DNA from: Ruminococcaceae bacterium UBA6416
GTDB taxonomy: Bacteria > Bacillota > Clostridia > Oscillospirales > Acutalibacteraceae
DNA: 12,959 nucleotides
Direction: 5' to 3'
Assembly: GCA_002438505.1 (NCBI GenBank)
Contig: DJPI01000032.1
Span: 1 to 12,959, forward strand
Shown: positions 1-6,696 of the stretch, piece by piece
Numbering within the stretch: position 1 is the first letter of the stretch
Layout of the letters: each line of letters starts with the position of its first letter
Translations under genes and position numbers: made by a program
The notes under the pieces: generated by a model
The model's database searches: none
What the model saw: only the letters and a program-made list of their open reading frames with translations
Told to the model about the DNA's origin: nothing

Positions 1-35
1 ACCGCCGCATTTAGATGCAAACAGCCATAAAATAA

Positions 36-185
36 ACAACCCCGCCGAGCCGGAACTGCTTATATAACCTGCAAAAAGCAGGATGGCGATAGCCGGGCAG
101 GTTCACGCTCCCTTCGTCCGGAAAAACCGGGAGGTCTGCAATCCGCTGCCTGAGCGTCTCTCCGTTTAATAACGTGTTGGGTTAT
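36..185 (-). ncRNA. Candidate structured RNA, possibly 6S-like
   Basis: This gene-free stretch lies downstream of the DUF1292 gene on the same strand. Read on the minus strand, 185-179 can pair with 42-36 as a closing stem, including one G-U pair. GGCAG/CTGCC (150-146 with 100-96) forms an internal stem, CTCCC/GGGAG (133-129 with 112-108) a terminal stem, and CCTGC/GCAGG (82-78 with 72-68) a small hairpin on the 3' side. A CGTT/AACG hairpin sits in the 5' side. A long rod with a closing stem, an open middle carrying small hairpins and a terminal stem is the general plan of 6S RNA, and the T-rich stretch after the closing stem could end the transcript. I do not recognise the primary sequence as 6S, and the stems are short. 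No protein-coding frame is evident. The structured-RNA call is tentative and the 6S label more so. Confidence 0.33.
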
Positions 186-241
186 AACAACAGAACAATC
201 GTGAACGGCAGGCATTTTATTATTTTGCCTGAGCAGGGGGA

Positions 242-556
242 TTATTCATCCCCGTTTTCCTCGTTTTCATATTTTTCAATGAGACGATCCTCAAAAATAT
301 TGCCGATGGTTTCAAACTCATCATCGTCCTCAATTTGAACAAGATAGCTTTCTCCGTCCTCTTCAAGAACCTTGAGAATCAGAACATCGCCGTCATCCTC
401 AAGAATTTCCGTCTCATCGTCAAAGACGGGGAGAAGGGCAACATAGCGCGAGCCGTCATCGGTTTCAATGCGGTCAAGCTCTTCAAAAATATGCTCTTTA
501 CCGTCATCGTCAACAACGGTAACAATGTCCATATCCATGTTTATATCATCACTCAT
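242..556 (-). CDS. DUF1292 family small acidic protein (YrzB-like)
   Basis: This is a 104-residue, very acidic cytoplasmic protein with no signal peptide or membrane segment. Its pattern is that of DUF1292 (YrzB): a short start leading into IVTVVDDDGKEH, a second strand with RYVALLPV, and then an ILKV-EEDGESYLVQIEDDDE stretch followed by a helical acidic tail. The molecular function of the family is not known to me. In many Firmicutes the gene follows ruvX and the IreB gene. Here it stands alone, with its own promoter at 598-626. The ATG at 556 is chosen because GGAGG lies eight bases upstream. The leader also carries a short ACGGG/CCCGT hairpin just before the ribosome binding site. Downstream on the same strand is the candidate structured RNA. 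I am confident of the family; the role is unassigned. Confidence 0.9.
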   Translation of the reverse strand: MSDDINMDMDIVTVVDDDGKEHIFEELDRIETDDGSRYVALLPVFDDETEILEDDGDVLILKVLEEDGESYLVQIEDDDEFETIGNIFEDRLIEKYENEENGDE

Positions 557-597
557 AAGGTTTTCCTCCGATACGGGCGCACCCGTTTGATAGGTAT

Positions 598-626
598 ATT
601 TTACCTTTAATTGCGTCTGTTGTCAA
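598..626 (-). promoter_or_regulatory. Sigma-A promoter of the DUF1292 gene
   Basis: On the minus strand a perfect -35 TTGACA (626-621) is followed by a 17-base spacer and a -10 TAAAAT (603-598). Transcription should start near 590, giving a leader of about 35 bases. This indicates that the DUF1292 gene is transcribed on its own. Confidence 0.85.
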
Positions 627-736
627 TAAGTATCCGGTGATTAGAGCGGAAGTTTTGCCTTTTGCTCTTTGGGCTTTCAAGCATACTTTGCCGAATAAAA
701 GCGAAAAGATACAGGGTCCTTAAAGTTTTTCCTGCG

Positions 737-766
737 TTCATATTGACCGGCATCTTTGAATAAAGA
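737..766 (+). promoter_or_regulatory. Possible sigma-E-type promoter of sipL
   Basis: TTCATATT at 737-744 closely resembles the sporulation sigma-E -35 consensus (GTCATATT). At the usual 14-base spacing the -10 position reads AATAAAGA, which keeps only part of CATACAAT. A mother-cell sigma-E promoter would fit a SipL-type gene, as sipL is part of the sigma-E programme in Clostridioides difficile. A perfect 7-bp inverted repeat (CATCTTT/AAAGATG, 751-757 with 762-768) overlaps the -10 region. The -35 match is good and the -10 weak, so this is only a candidate. Confidence 0.3.
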
Positions 767-811
767 TGTACAAAGTAGTTGCCGCAGGAGCGGCGAAAAG
801 GAGATGTCAAC

Positions 812-2347
812 ATGAACCTTGAATTAAAAAAAGAGGAGCTGAACGCTCTGAAATGTGTTTGTTTTGCTCCGGCGGAGCAAAGCATTGACCTTGAGCTGAA
901 TCTTCCGGATTACTGCTCGGACATTCGGCGAATCCTCAAATGTTTGTGCTTTCCATCTGTCAATTCCGTGCGCAGAGAAAGCGGCAGTGTGACTGCCTCC
1001 GGCGAGATTGTCATTCGCCTCGTCTATATCAATTCAGACGAAAAGCTTGATTGCTTTGAGCACAAGACCGAGCTTTCAAAAACCGCCGAGCTTAATGAGA
1101 CTTTTGAAAACGCCGTCCTTTCCTGCGAATGTGAAACGGAGTATATCAACTGCCGTGCGGCAAGCCGCCGGAGAATTTCACTCGATGGCAGCGTTTCGGT
1201 GCTTTTCAAGGCGCACTGCTTTGAAAAAACGGAGCTGATAGCCGGAATTGAAGCTCCGGGCGCCCAAACGCTCCGGGAGGAGGAGAGCGCTGTCTGCGTG
1301 ACGGCGGCAGGCGAAAAATGCTTTGATATGTCTGAAACGGCATCGCTTTTGCAGGATGCCGAGCCGATTGGAAAAATTGTCCGCAGCCGCAGCTATGCGG
1401 TGCTTGAGTCCGCAAAAGCGGTGAGCGGAAAGCTGCTCATTAAGGGAGATTTTGTGACCGAGGTTTTATATCTTTCCGATTCCTCCGGAATGAAGCTTGA
1501 GACGTTTTGCCATTCGATGCCGATAAGCCAGATTATTGAAATCTCGAATCTTACTGAGGATGACAACTGTTCGGTGAAGCTTTATGTGAGAGCATTGAGT
1601 CTCCAGCCGCGCGCGGATTCAACGGGCAGCAACCGCCTTCTTGAAATTGCCGCAAAGGTTTGCGCCCTTGTCATGGGTAGAGCCCAAAAGAGCATTGAGC
1701 CGGTGACGGACTGTTATTCAACCTCCTGTGCAATCAAAGCGGACTATGCGTTTGTTGATGTTTGCAAAAAAGCTTATACGTTTGATTTTAACGATACTTA
1801 CAAAAAAACGGCCGAGCTTTCCGGCCGGAGCGCAAAAAGCGTTCTTGACGCCCAATGTATCAAAAGCTCGTGCAGCGTCCTTTCAAACGGGGAAAAGCTT
1901 GAATGCCGCGTGAATATCCTTGCCGGTGTAATTTTTGAGGACGCCGATTCAACAATTCAATACGCGGAAAAGGACTGCGAGCTGACGATTGACGCAAAGC
2001 AGAACAAAAAGCTTTCAAAAATCCTCTGTGAGCCGTATGTTACGGTTGAAAAGGTTGAGGCCGCACCACTCGGCGGAGAAAAGGTTCAGTTTTCCTTCAG
2101 ACTCAGAGGAAGGTTTGATGTTTATTCCGCAGAACAAAAGCGCGTCTGCGTGGGTGCCTGCGTTGATGAAAACGCCGCTTTGCCCGAACGCTCCGCGCTG
2201 ATAATCTGCCATTCAAAAAAGGGAGAAAAAATTTGGAATATTGCAAAAAAATACGGCTCAACTTGCAAGGCGATTGCGGACGAGAATGACCTTTCCGGCG
2301 ATGAGATTGAGGAAGAAAAAATGATAATGATACCCTGCGGCTGCTGA
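812..2347 (+). CDS. sipL: SipL-like spore morphogenesis protein (DUF3794 + LysM)
   Basis: This protein of 511 residues has a DUF3794-type body and a C-terminal LysM domain. The N-terminal part includes LELNLPDYCSDIRRILK, a DUF3794 hallmark, and similar beta-rich repeats follow up to about residue 450. The LysM begins near ALIICHSKKGEKIWNIAKKY and ends in MIMIPCGC. This architecture and length match SipL of C. difficile, which binds the coat ATPase SpoIVA through its LysM domain and is needed to encase the forespore in coat. The protein would therefore act in the mother cell at the forespore surface. There is no signal peptide, consistent with that. I chose the ATG at 812 because AAAGGAGATG sits just upstream; an in-frame TTG at 779 has no such site. 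Cysteine content is high. SpoIVA is not in the window, so the SipL role rests on architecture alone. Confidence 0.85.
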   Translation: MNLELKKEELNALKCVCFAPAEQSIDLELNLPDYCSDIRRILKCLCFPSVNSVRRESGSVTASGEIVIRLVYINSDEKLDCFEHKTELSKTAELNETFENAVLSCECETEYINCRAASRRRISLDGSVSVLFKAHCFEKTELIAGIEAPGAQTLREEESAVCVTAAGEKCFDMSETASLLQDAEPIGKIVRSRSYAVLESAKAVSGKLLIKGDFVTEVLYLSDSSGMKLETFCHSMPISQIIEISNLTEDDNCSVKLYVRALSLQPRADSTGSNRLLEIAAKVCALVMGRAQKSIEPVTDCYSTSCAIKADYAFVDVCKKAYTFDFNDTYKKTAELSGRSAKSVLDAQCIKSSCSVLSNGEKLECRVNILAGVIFEDADSTIQYAEKDCELTIDAKQNKKLSKILCEPYVTVEKVEAAPLGGEKVQFSFRLRGRFDVYSAEQKRVCVGACVDENAALPERSALIICHSKKGEKIWNIAKKYGSTCKAIADENDLSGDEIEEEKMIMIPCGC

Positions 2348-2374
2348 AGCTTATTAAGACCGAATCACTCAGTG

Positions 2375-2407
2375 CGGGTCGGATTTACGCCGACCCGTTA
2401 GCTTTTC
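2375..2407 (+). terminator. Intrinsic terminator after sipL
   Basis: An 8-bp perfect stem CGGGTCGG/CCGACCCG (2375-2382 with 2390-2397) with a 7-base loop is followed by TTAGCTTTTC. It lies 28 bases past the sipL stop and faces the end of the DUF1294 gene. A competing stem (CCCGTT 2394-2399 with AACGGG 2408-2413) shares its 3' arm. Confidence 0.72.
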
Positions 2408-2421
2408 AACGGGCGTTTGAA

Positions 2422-2727
2422 TCAAAGAGCAATCACACCCGTCCGGACAAAACGAAACCACAAAAACAAAAGCGCGGCGGCCTGAAAAAGAAAAATCAAA
2501 GGAAGGCCAATCATGAACCTTTTGTGAAGCATTTTGTGTCTGATGAGCTTCATTGTGAGATATTCAAAAAGGCTTCCGCCGAGGAGAGCGGGAACAAAAA
2601 GCGCCTTTTCGCTTATCCGTCTGCGGCCGCGCACTGCTCTGCGCTTGTCTGAAACGGTGAGAATAACGCTCAAAAGGGAAACGGCGGCAAAATACGCAAT
2701 AATGACCTTTTCCTTGGTGCTCATCAT
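2422..2727 (-). CDS. DUF1294 family small membrane protein
   Basis: This is a 101-residue integral membrane protein with three hydrophobic segments: IIAYFAAVSLLSVILTV near the start, LFVPALLGGSLFEYLTM in the middle, and a long one before the C-terminus. Between them it has the DUF1294 signature: a DK..A pair after the first segment, an RRISEKALF loop, GGSLFEYL, and RHK..HKRF. Function is unknown; the family is a common small inner-membrane protein. The ATG at 2727 overlaps the upstream zinc-ribbon gene's stop as ATGA, with GGGTGA four bases before it, suggesting translational coupling. An in-frame ATG at 2739 would add four residues but has no ribosome binding site. The gene is second in a two-gene operon and converges with sipL. 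Confidence 0.85.
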   Translation of the reverse strand: MMSTKEKVIIAYFAAVSLLSVILTVSDKRRAVRGRRRISEKALFVPALLGGSLFEYLTMKLIRHKMLHKRFMIGLPLIFLFQAAALLFLWFRFVRTGVIAL

Positions 2728-3005
2728 TTGTTCACCCATTTTTCAAGGTCGCTTTCCGTCATTGCGCAAACGGTTCCGTTTTCCTTCTCGCGGATATAGT
2801 TTTCATTAACGGAAAAAATTGCCGCACATTCGGGACAGACGGCAAAGGAGCGGCCGCCGTTCTTTTTAAGAAGCGCCGCAACGGGAGAAAGATCAATGTT
2901 TTCAAAAAGAGAAAAGCAAACCTCTTTTTTGCAGCTTGGACAGACAACACGGTTCGATTTTCCGTGCTTTTTTGTGATGAGGTTTTCCTGAGTTTTGATT
3001 GCCAT
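2724..3005 (-). CDS. Small zinc-ribbon protein, unknown function
   Basis: This is a 93-residue soluble protein with two CPxC knuckles, CPSC at residues 22-25 and CPEC at residues 57-60, separated by 31 residues. That arrangement is typical of a four-cysteine zinc ribbon. A basic N-terminus (ITKKHGKSNR) precedes the first knuckle and an acidic helix ending in DLEKWVNK closes the protein. I do not recognise a named family. It could be a nucleic-acid or protein-binding ribbon. The start is supported by AGGAGG nine bases upstream. It is first in an operon with the DUF1294 gene, from the promoter at 3034-3062, and divergent from the GHL10 lipoprotein gene. It is clearly a real gene given signals and composition, but no function can be given. 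Confidence 0.8.
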   Translation of the reverse strand: MAIKTQENLITKKHGKSNRVVCPSCKKEVCFSLFENIDLSPVAALLKKNGGRSFAVCPECAAIFSVNENYIREKENGTVCAMTESDLEKWVNK

Positions 3006-3033
3006 TTTTCATGACCTCCTGTCTGGTGATATT

Positions 3034-3062
3034 ATCTTATTATTTTTTTGTGTTCTTGTCAA
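3034..3062 (-). promoter_or_regulatory. Sigma-A promoter of the zinc-ribbon/DUF1294 operon
   Basis: On the minus strand TTGACA (3062-3057) is followed by a 17-base spacer and TAAGAT (3039-3034). The start site would be near 3027, about 20 bases before the ribosome binding site. No equally clear promoter is visible for the divergent plus-strand gene at 3083. Confidence 0.8.
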
Positions 3063-3082
3063 GTGAAAGAGGGTGATACACA

Positions 3083-4270
3083 TTGAAAGCGAAAAAAATT
3101 GTTTCGGTGCTTGCTTTTGTGCTTTTGTTCTTTTTTCTTTTCTGCGCGTGTGATACCGACAGCAGCAATGACGATACGCTTTATTTTGGTGATGACAACA
3201 TTGGAAACGGTGTTGCCGACCGTGAAAATTTTCTTGACCTCAAAAAAGAAATCCGAGGAGTCTGGTTTTCATATCTTGAGCTTGAGAGTGCGCCAAAGAA
3301 AAACGAGGCTGAGTTTTCCGCCTATCTCTGCGAAAAATTTGAAATTTTGAAAAAGCATGATATCAACACTCTTTTTGTCCATGTCCGCCCGTTTGCGGAC
3401 GCAATATATGAAAGCAGGCTTTTTCCGTCATCGTTCTGCGTTGCCGAAAATCAGGGAGAAAAGCTTCCTTTTGACTTTTTGTCCGTGATAATAAAAGAAG
3501 CAAAAGGATATGACCTTAGTGTCCACGCATGGATAAATCCTTACCGTATTCTTCCAAAGAGCCTGAAGGGGAAAGAGCTTTGCTCAAAAAGTCCGGGAAA
3601 AACGCTTTCCTATCCCGATGTTGTGTCCCTTGAGGAGGGCGTCTTTTTTTCTCCGGCCTCGGTGAAAGCGCAAAAGCTCATCATCTCCGGCGTGCGTGAA
3701 ATTTTGAAAAATTATGATGTTTCCGGAATACATATCGACGATTATTTTTATCCAACAAAAAGCGAAAAGCTTGACTGTGTTCAGTTTGAAAGCTACAAAA
3801 AAAGCGGCGGAACGCTCCCTCTTTCCGATTGGCGGCGTGAGAACGTCAATGCCCTTGTCTGCGGAATATATTCAGAGGTCAAGAGTTTTTCACCGGACAA
3901 AATTTTCAGCGTCAGCCCCGGAGGGAACATTGACAAAAACTATTCCGATTATTTTGCGGACACCGAAAGGTGGGGCAGTGAGGATGGCTGGTGCGACCTG
4001 CTCATTCCGCAGATATATTTCGGCTTTAAAAACAAGAGCCTTCCTTTTGAAAAAACCGCAATGCGCTGGAAAAACGCCGTCAAAAGCAAAAATGTCCGCC
4101 TTTGCGCCGGGCTTGCTCTTTATAAAGAGGGGAAAGAGGACCTCAACGCCGGAGAAAGCGGAAAAAACGAATGGCGCGATAACCCTGACGTTATTGAAAA
4201 ACAGATTGAATTTGTCAGGAATAACGGCTTTTCGGGCTATTGTTTTTATTCATTAAGCTTTTTGAAATGA
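3083..4270 (+). CDS. GHL10-family (YngK-like, DUF187) lipoprotein
   Basis: This is a 395-residue exported protein. A basic start and a hydrophobic core lead to FCAC with Cys23, an acceptable but atypical lipobox, so it is probably a membrane-anchored lipoprotein. The mature part follows the glycosyl-hydrolase-like GHL10 (DUF187/YngK) pattern: GVWFSYLEL near residue 59, FVHVRPFADAIYES, HAWINPYR, GIHIDDYFYP with the paired acidic residues, SVSPGGN, WCDLLIPQIYF, and a final GYCFYSLSF strand, as expected for a TIM barrel. Family members are thought to act on cell-surface glycans, but the substrate cannot be read here. The start is TTG, chosen because AGAGGG lies close upstream and the signal peptide begins there. 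It is bounded by the bidirectional terminator at 4289-4315. The family call is firm; the activity is inference. Confidence 0.86.
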   Translation: MKAKKIVSVLAFVLLFFFLFCACDTDSSNDDTLYFGDDNIGNGVADRENFLDLKKEIRGVWFSYLELESAPKKNEAEFSAYLCEKFEILKKHDINTLFVHVRPFADAIYESRLFPSSFCVAENQGEKLPFDFLSVIIKEAKGYDLSVHAWINPYRILPKSLKGKELCSKSPGKTLSYPDVVSLEEGVFFSPASVKAQKLIISGVREILKNYDVSGIHIDDYFYPTKSEKLDCVQFESYKKSGGTLPLSDWRRENVNALVCGIYSEVKSFSPDKIFSVSPGGNIDKNYSDYFADTERWGSEDGWCDLLIPQIYFGFKNKSLPFEKTAMRWKNAVKSKNVRLCAGLALYKEGKEDLNAGESGKNEWRDNPDVIEKQIEFVRNNGFSGYCFYSLSFLK

Positions 4271-4288
4271 GCCATTAAAACGCCGAAA

Positions 4289-4315
4289 AACGGGCATCCG
4301 CAAAGGATACCCGTT
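4289..4315. terminator. Bidirectional intrinsic terminator
   Basis: AACGGG-C-ATCC (4289-4299) pairs with GGAT-A-CCCGTT (4305-4315) around a GCAAA loop, with one internal mismatch. On the plus strand it is followed by GAAAATTTTT. On the minus strand it is followed by a TTT-rich run. It lies between the converging GHL10 and pdp genes and can end both transcripts, including the long nucleoside operon. Confidence 0.82.
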
Positions 4316-4329
4316 GAAAATTTTTGTGG

Positions 4330-5634
4330 TCACATCCGCACTGTTTCATAAATGAGCGGTGTTTTTTCCGGTGCCGCGCAGGAAAACTCATATGCCGAAA
4401 GAAGCAGCTTTTCGCTTTCGTCAAAGAGACTTTCGTTGTTTGAAAGAAGCGTTGCAAGCTCATCGCCCTTTTGAACCGCATCACCGGTCTTTTTGGAAAG
4501 AATGATGCCTGCGGCAGGGTCAATTTTGTCCTCCTTTGTTTTTCTTCCTGCACCGAGAACAACCGAGGCCGAACCGATTTTTTCCGCATCTGTGAAGCTT
4601 ACAAACCCGTCCTTCGGTGAAAGCACCTTGCGCCTGAACTTCGCCTGAGGCAAAAGACTTGTGTCAAGAACTTGGCTGACTTTTCCTCCCTGAAGCTTAA
4701 CCATCTCACAGAATTTTAAAAATGCGCTGCCGTCCTTCAGTGAAAGCGCCGCAAGCTGTTTTGCTTTTTCAAGCTCAATGTTTTCCGAAAGGCTGATGAT
4801 GTTCGCCGCAAGGGCAATGCAGACCTCACGCAGGTCCGAAGAGCCTTCTCCGTTCAAAATCTCAACAGCCTCCGCAACCTCAAGCGCATTGCCAATGTTG
4901 TTGCCGAGCGGAGTGTTCATATCGGTAATCAGAGCCGCAACCTTGCGTTTGCAGCTTTTTCCGATTGAAACCATCTTTTCTGAAAGCTCTCTTGCGTCCT
5001 CAACGGTTTTCATGAAAGCACCGCTGCCGGTTTTAACGTCAAGAACAATGCATTCGGCGCCTGCGGCAAGCTTTTTGCTCATTATTGAGGAAGCAATGAG
5101 GGGAATGCAGCCGACCGTTGCCGTCTCGTCACGCAGCGCATAAAGTTTCTTGTCCGCCGGAGCAAGGTCGCCGCTCTGACCAACAACGCAAATGCCGATA
5201 TCCTTGACCTGACTTATGAATTCCTCAGGTGAAAGCTCTGTTCTGAAGCCCTCAATGGATTCAAGCTTGTCAACGGTACCGCCCGTGTGTCCGAGGCCTC
5301 TTCCGCTCATTTTTGCAACCTTTGCGCCGAGTGAGGCAACAACCGGAGCCACAACAAGGGTTGTTTTGTCTCCAACTCCGCCGGTGCTGTGCTTGTCGAC
5401 CGTGACGCCGGGAACCGATGAAAGGTCGAGCATATCGCCAGAATGAGCCATCTCATTTGTTAGACTGACGGTTTCCCTGTCCGTCATGCCGCGCAGATAA
5501 ATTGCCATAAGCAGCGCCGCGGCCTGGCTGTCCTTGATTTTTCCGGCGGTATAGCCCTTGACAAAGAAGGCAATTTCTTCCTGTGTCAGCTCAAGGCCGT
5601 CACGCTTTTTTGAGATAATGTCATATATACGCAT
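4330..5634 (-). CDS. pdp: Pyrimidine-nucleoside phosphorylase
   Basis: This 434-residue cytoplasmic enzyme splits uridine, deoxyuridine or thymidine with phosphate into base and (deoxy)ribose-1-phosphate (EC 2.4.2.2). The length equals that of characterised Bacillus enzymes. The N-terminal helical domain leads into the phosphate-binding signature DKHSTGGVGDK (residues 80-90, with Lys81, His82, Ser83 and Thr84). SGRGLGHTGGTVDKLES follows at about 110-126, then ALRDETATVG and SSIMSKKLA, which supply the pyrimidine-contacting Arg, Ser and Lys. The alpha/beta C-terminal domain is complete. The start has AAGGAGA eight bases upstream. It is the last gene of the transporter operon, 111 bases after nupQ, with a stem-loop in the gap. 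It could be called deoA, but the sequence signature and length suit the broad-specificity Firmicute Pdp. Confidence 0.95.
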   Translation of the reverse strand: MRIYDIISKKRDGLELTQEEIAFFVKGYTAGKIKDSQAAALLMAIYLRGMTDRETVSLTNEMAHSGDMLDLSSVPGVTVDKHSTGGVGDKTTLVVAPVVASLGAKVAKMSGRGLGHTGGTVDKLESIEGFRTELSPEEFISQVKDIGICVVGQSGDLAPADKKLYALRDETATVGCIPLIASSIMSKKLAAGAECIVLDVKTGSGAFMKTVEDARELSEKMVSIGKSCKRKVAALITDMNTPLGNNIGNALEVAEAVEILNGEGSSDLREVCIALAANIISLSENIELEKAKQLAALSLKDGSAFLKFCEMVKLQGGKVSQVLDTSLLPQAKFRRKVLSPKDGFVSFTDAEKIGSASVVLGAGRKTKEDKIDPAAGIILSKKTGDAVQKGDELATLLSNNESLFDESEKLLLSAYEFSCAAPEKTPLIYETVRM

Positions 5635-5659
5635 ATTAAAAATCTCCTTAAAGAAAACA

Positions 5660-5715
5660 GAAAGAGAGAACAGCGTGAATTTTTCGCTTGCGAAAACCCC
5701 TCTCTTCTCTCTTTC
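5660..5715 (-). promoter_or_regulatory. Long stem-loop between nupQ and pdp
   Basis: An 11-bp perfect stem GAAAGAGAGAA/TTCTCTCTTTC joins 5715-5705 with 5670-5660. Its loop holds a second perfect 7-bp hairpin (TTTTCGC/GCGAAAA, 5681-5687 with 5690-5696). On the transcribed strand a TGTTTTCTTT run follows and leads straight into the pdp ribosome binding site. It may be a weak terminator, an RNase processing site or an mRNA stabiliser that sets pdp expression apart from the transporter. The structure is clear; the role is inference. Confidence 0.6.
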
Positions 5716-5745
5716 AAATATTAACTGAAGATGTTGACTAAATGT

Positions 5746-6696
5746 TTATCTGCTGCCCTTGTCATAAGGAATACCCTCCGCTTTGGGCGCTCTTGACTTC
5801 TTTGACGTCAGAGCAAGAACAAGAAGGGAGATGATGTATGGCATCATGTTGTAAACCGTGCTCGGAATGTTCAGCGCGGCAAGAAGGTCAATTCCGGAAT
5901 AGACGTTTGAAAGCGCACGGAAAAGGCCGAAAAGAAGTCCGGCGAGCGCAATCCTTGTCGGCTTCCACTGGCCGAAAATCATAACCGCGAGTGCAAGAAA
6001 ACCGAAGCCTGCAACGCCGTATTCAAACTTCCATTCGCTGACTCCGCAGGTGACATAAATGATTCCGCCGAGACCGCCGAGCGCACCGGAGATGAGAACA
6101 CCGGCATAGCGCATTTTGTAAACATTGATTCCAACGCTGTCAGCCGCCTGAGGGTGCTCGCCGCACGCCATGAGCCGCAGTCCGAAGCGCGTTTTATAAA
6201 GCAGAACATATGAAAAAACAAGGAGAACCGCCGCAACAAGCATGAACCAGTTGAATTCAAAGCCTTTAATGTTCACAATGAACGCTTGCTTTGGCTTGAT
6301 ATATTCAACAACGGAGGAGACGTTGTCCGGGTTTTGCGCTGTGTTGACGGCCTTGACAATGACCGTTGCCGCTGCCGTTCCAAGGATGTTGAGCGCCGTT
6401 CCGATGATTGTCTGGTCGGCCTTGAAGCTGATGCAGGCAACGCCGAGCAGCACCGAATAAAGCAATCCGGAAAGGACGGAAACAAGGATAACAACAAGAA
6501 TGATAACAATCGCCGGGGCGGCGGGATATGACGCGGCAAGAAAGCGCATTGTCAGTGTTCCGCCGAGCGCACCCATAACCATTATGCCCTCAAGACCGAG
6601 GTTGATAACACCGGAATGCTCCGAAAAGCAGCCGCCGAGCGCAACAAGAATGAGCACCGAGGCGTAAAGCAATGTGTATTGAATGAGAAGTGACAT
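5746..6696 (-). CDS. nupQ: Nucleoside ABC transporter permease (NupQ-like)
   Basis: This 316-residue integral membrane protein has about eight or nine hydrophobic segments and belongs to the BPD_transp_2 class of permeases. Characteristic stretches are HSGVINLGLEGIMVMGA near the N-terminus, FKADQTIIGTALNIL, the cytoplasmic loop LRLMACGEHPQAADSVG that contacts the ATPase, and GFGFLALAVMIFGQWKP. With NupP it would form the membrane channel of a nucleoside importer of the type shown for Bacillus NupNOPQ and lactococcal BmpA-NupABC. The ATG overlaps the nupP stop by one base (TAATG), with AAGGAGGCGG upstream, so the two permeases are probably coupled. The C-terminus ends in a basic, hydrophilic tail. 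The family is firm. Nucleoside specificity rests on the pdp, cdd and BMP neighbours. Confidence 0.92.
   Translation of the reverse strand: MSLLIQYTLLYASVLILVALGGCFSEHSGVINLGLEGIMVMGALGGTLTMRFLAASYPAAPAIVIILVVILVSVLSGLLYSVLLGVACISFKADQTIIGTALNILGTAAATVIVKAVNTAQNPDNVSSVVEYIKPKQAFIVNIKGFEFNWFMLVAAVLLVFSYVLLYKTRFGLRLMACGEHPQAADSVGINVYKMRYAGVLISGALGGLGGIIYVTCGVSEWKFEYGVAGFGFLALAVMIFGQWKPTRIALAGLLFGLFRALSNVYSGIDLLAALNIPSTVYNMMPYIISLLVLALTSKKSRAPKAEGIPYDKGSR

Noticed and set aside
1..240. Riboswitch (TPP, FMN, cobalamin, lysine) or T-box
   Set aside because: None of the conserved cores I know for these classes is visible on either strand, and no gene starts just downstream in the right orientation.
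2394..2413. A second, alternative hairpin (CCCGTT/AACGGG) suggesting a switch after sipL
   Set aside because: It shares bases with the stronger 8-bp terminator, is only 6 bp, and lies after the stop codon where no regulated downstream gene exists on that strand.
3714..4256. A 180-codon plus-strand frame within the GHL10 gene
   Set aside because: It lies entirely inside the GHL10 coding region in another frame and shows no domain.
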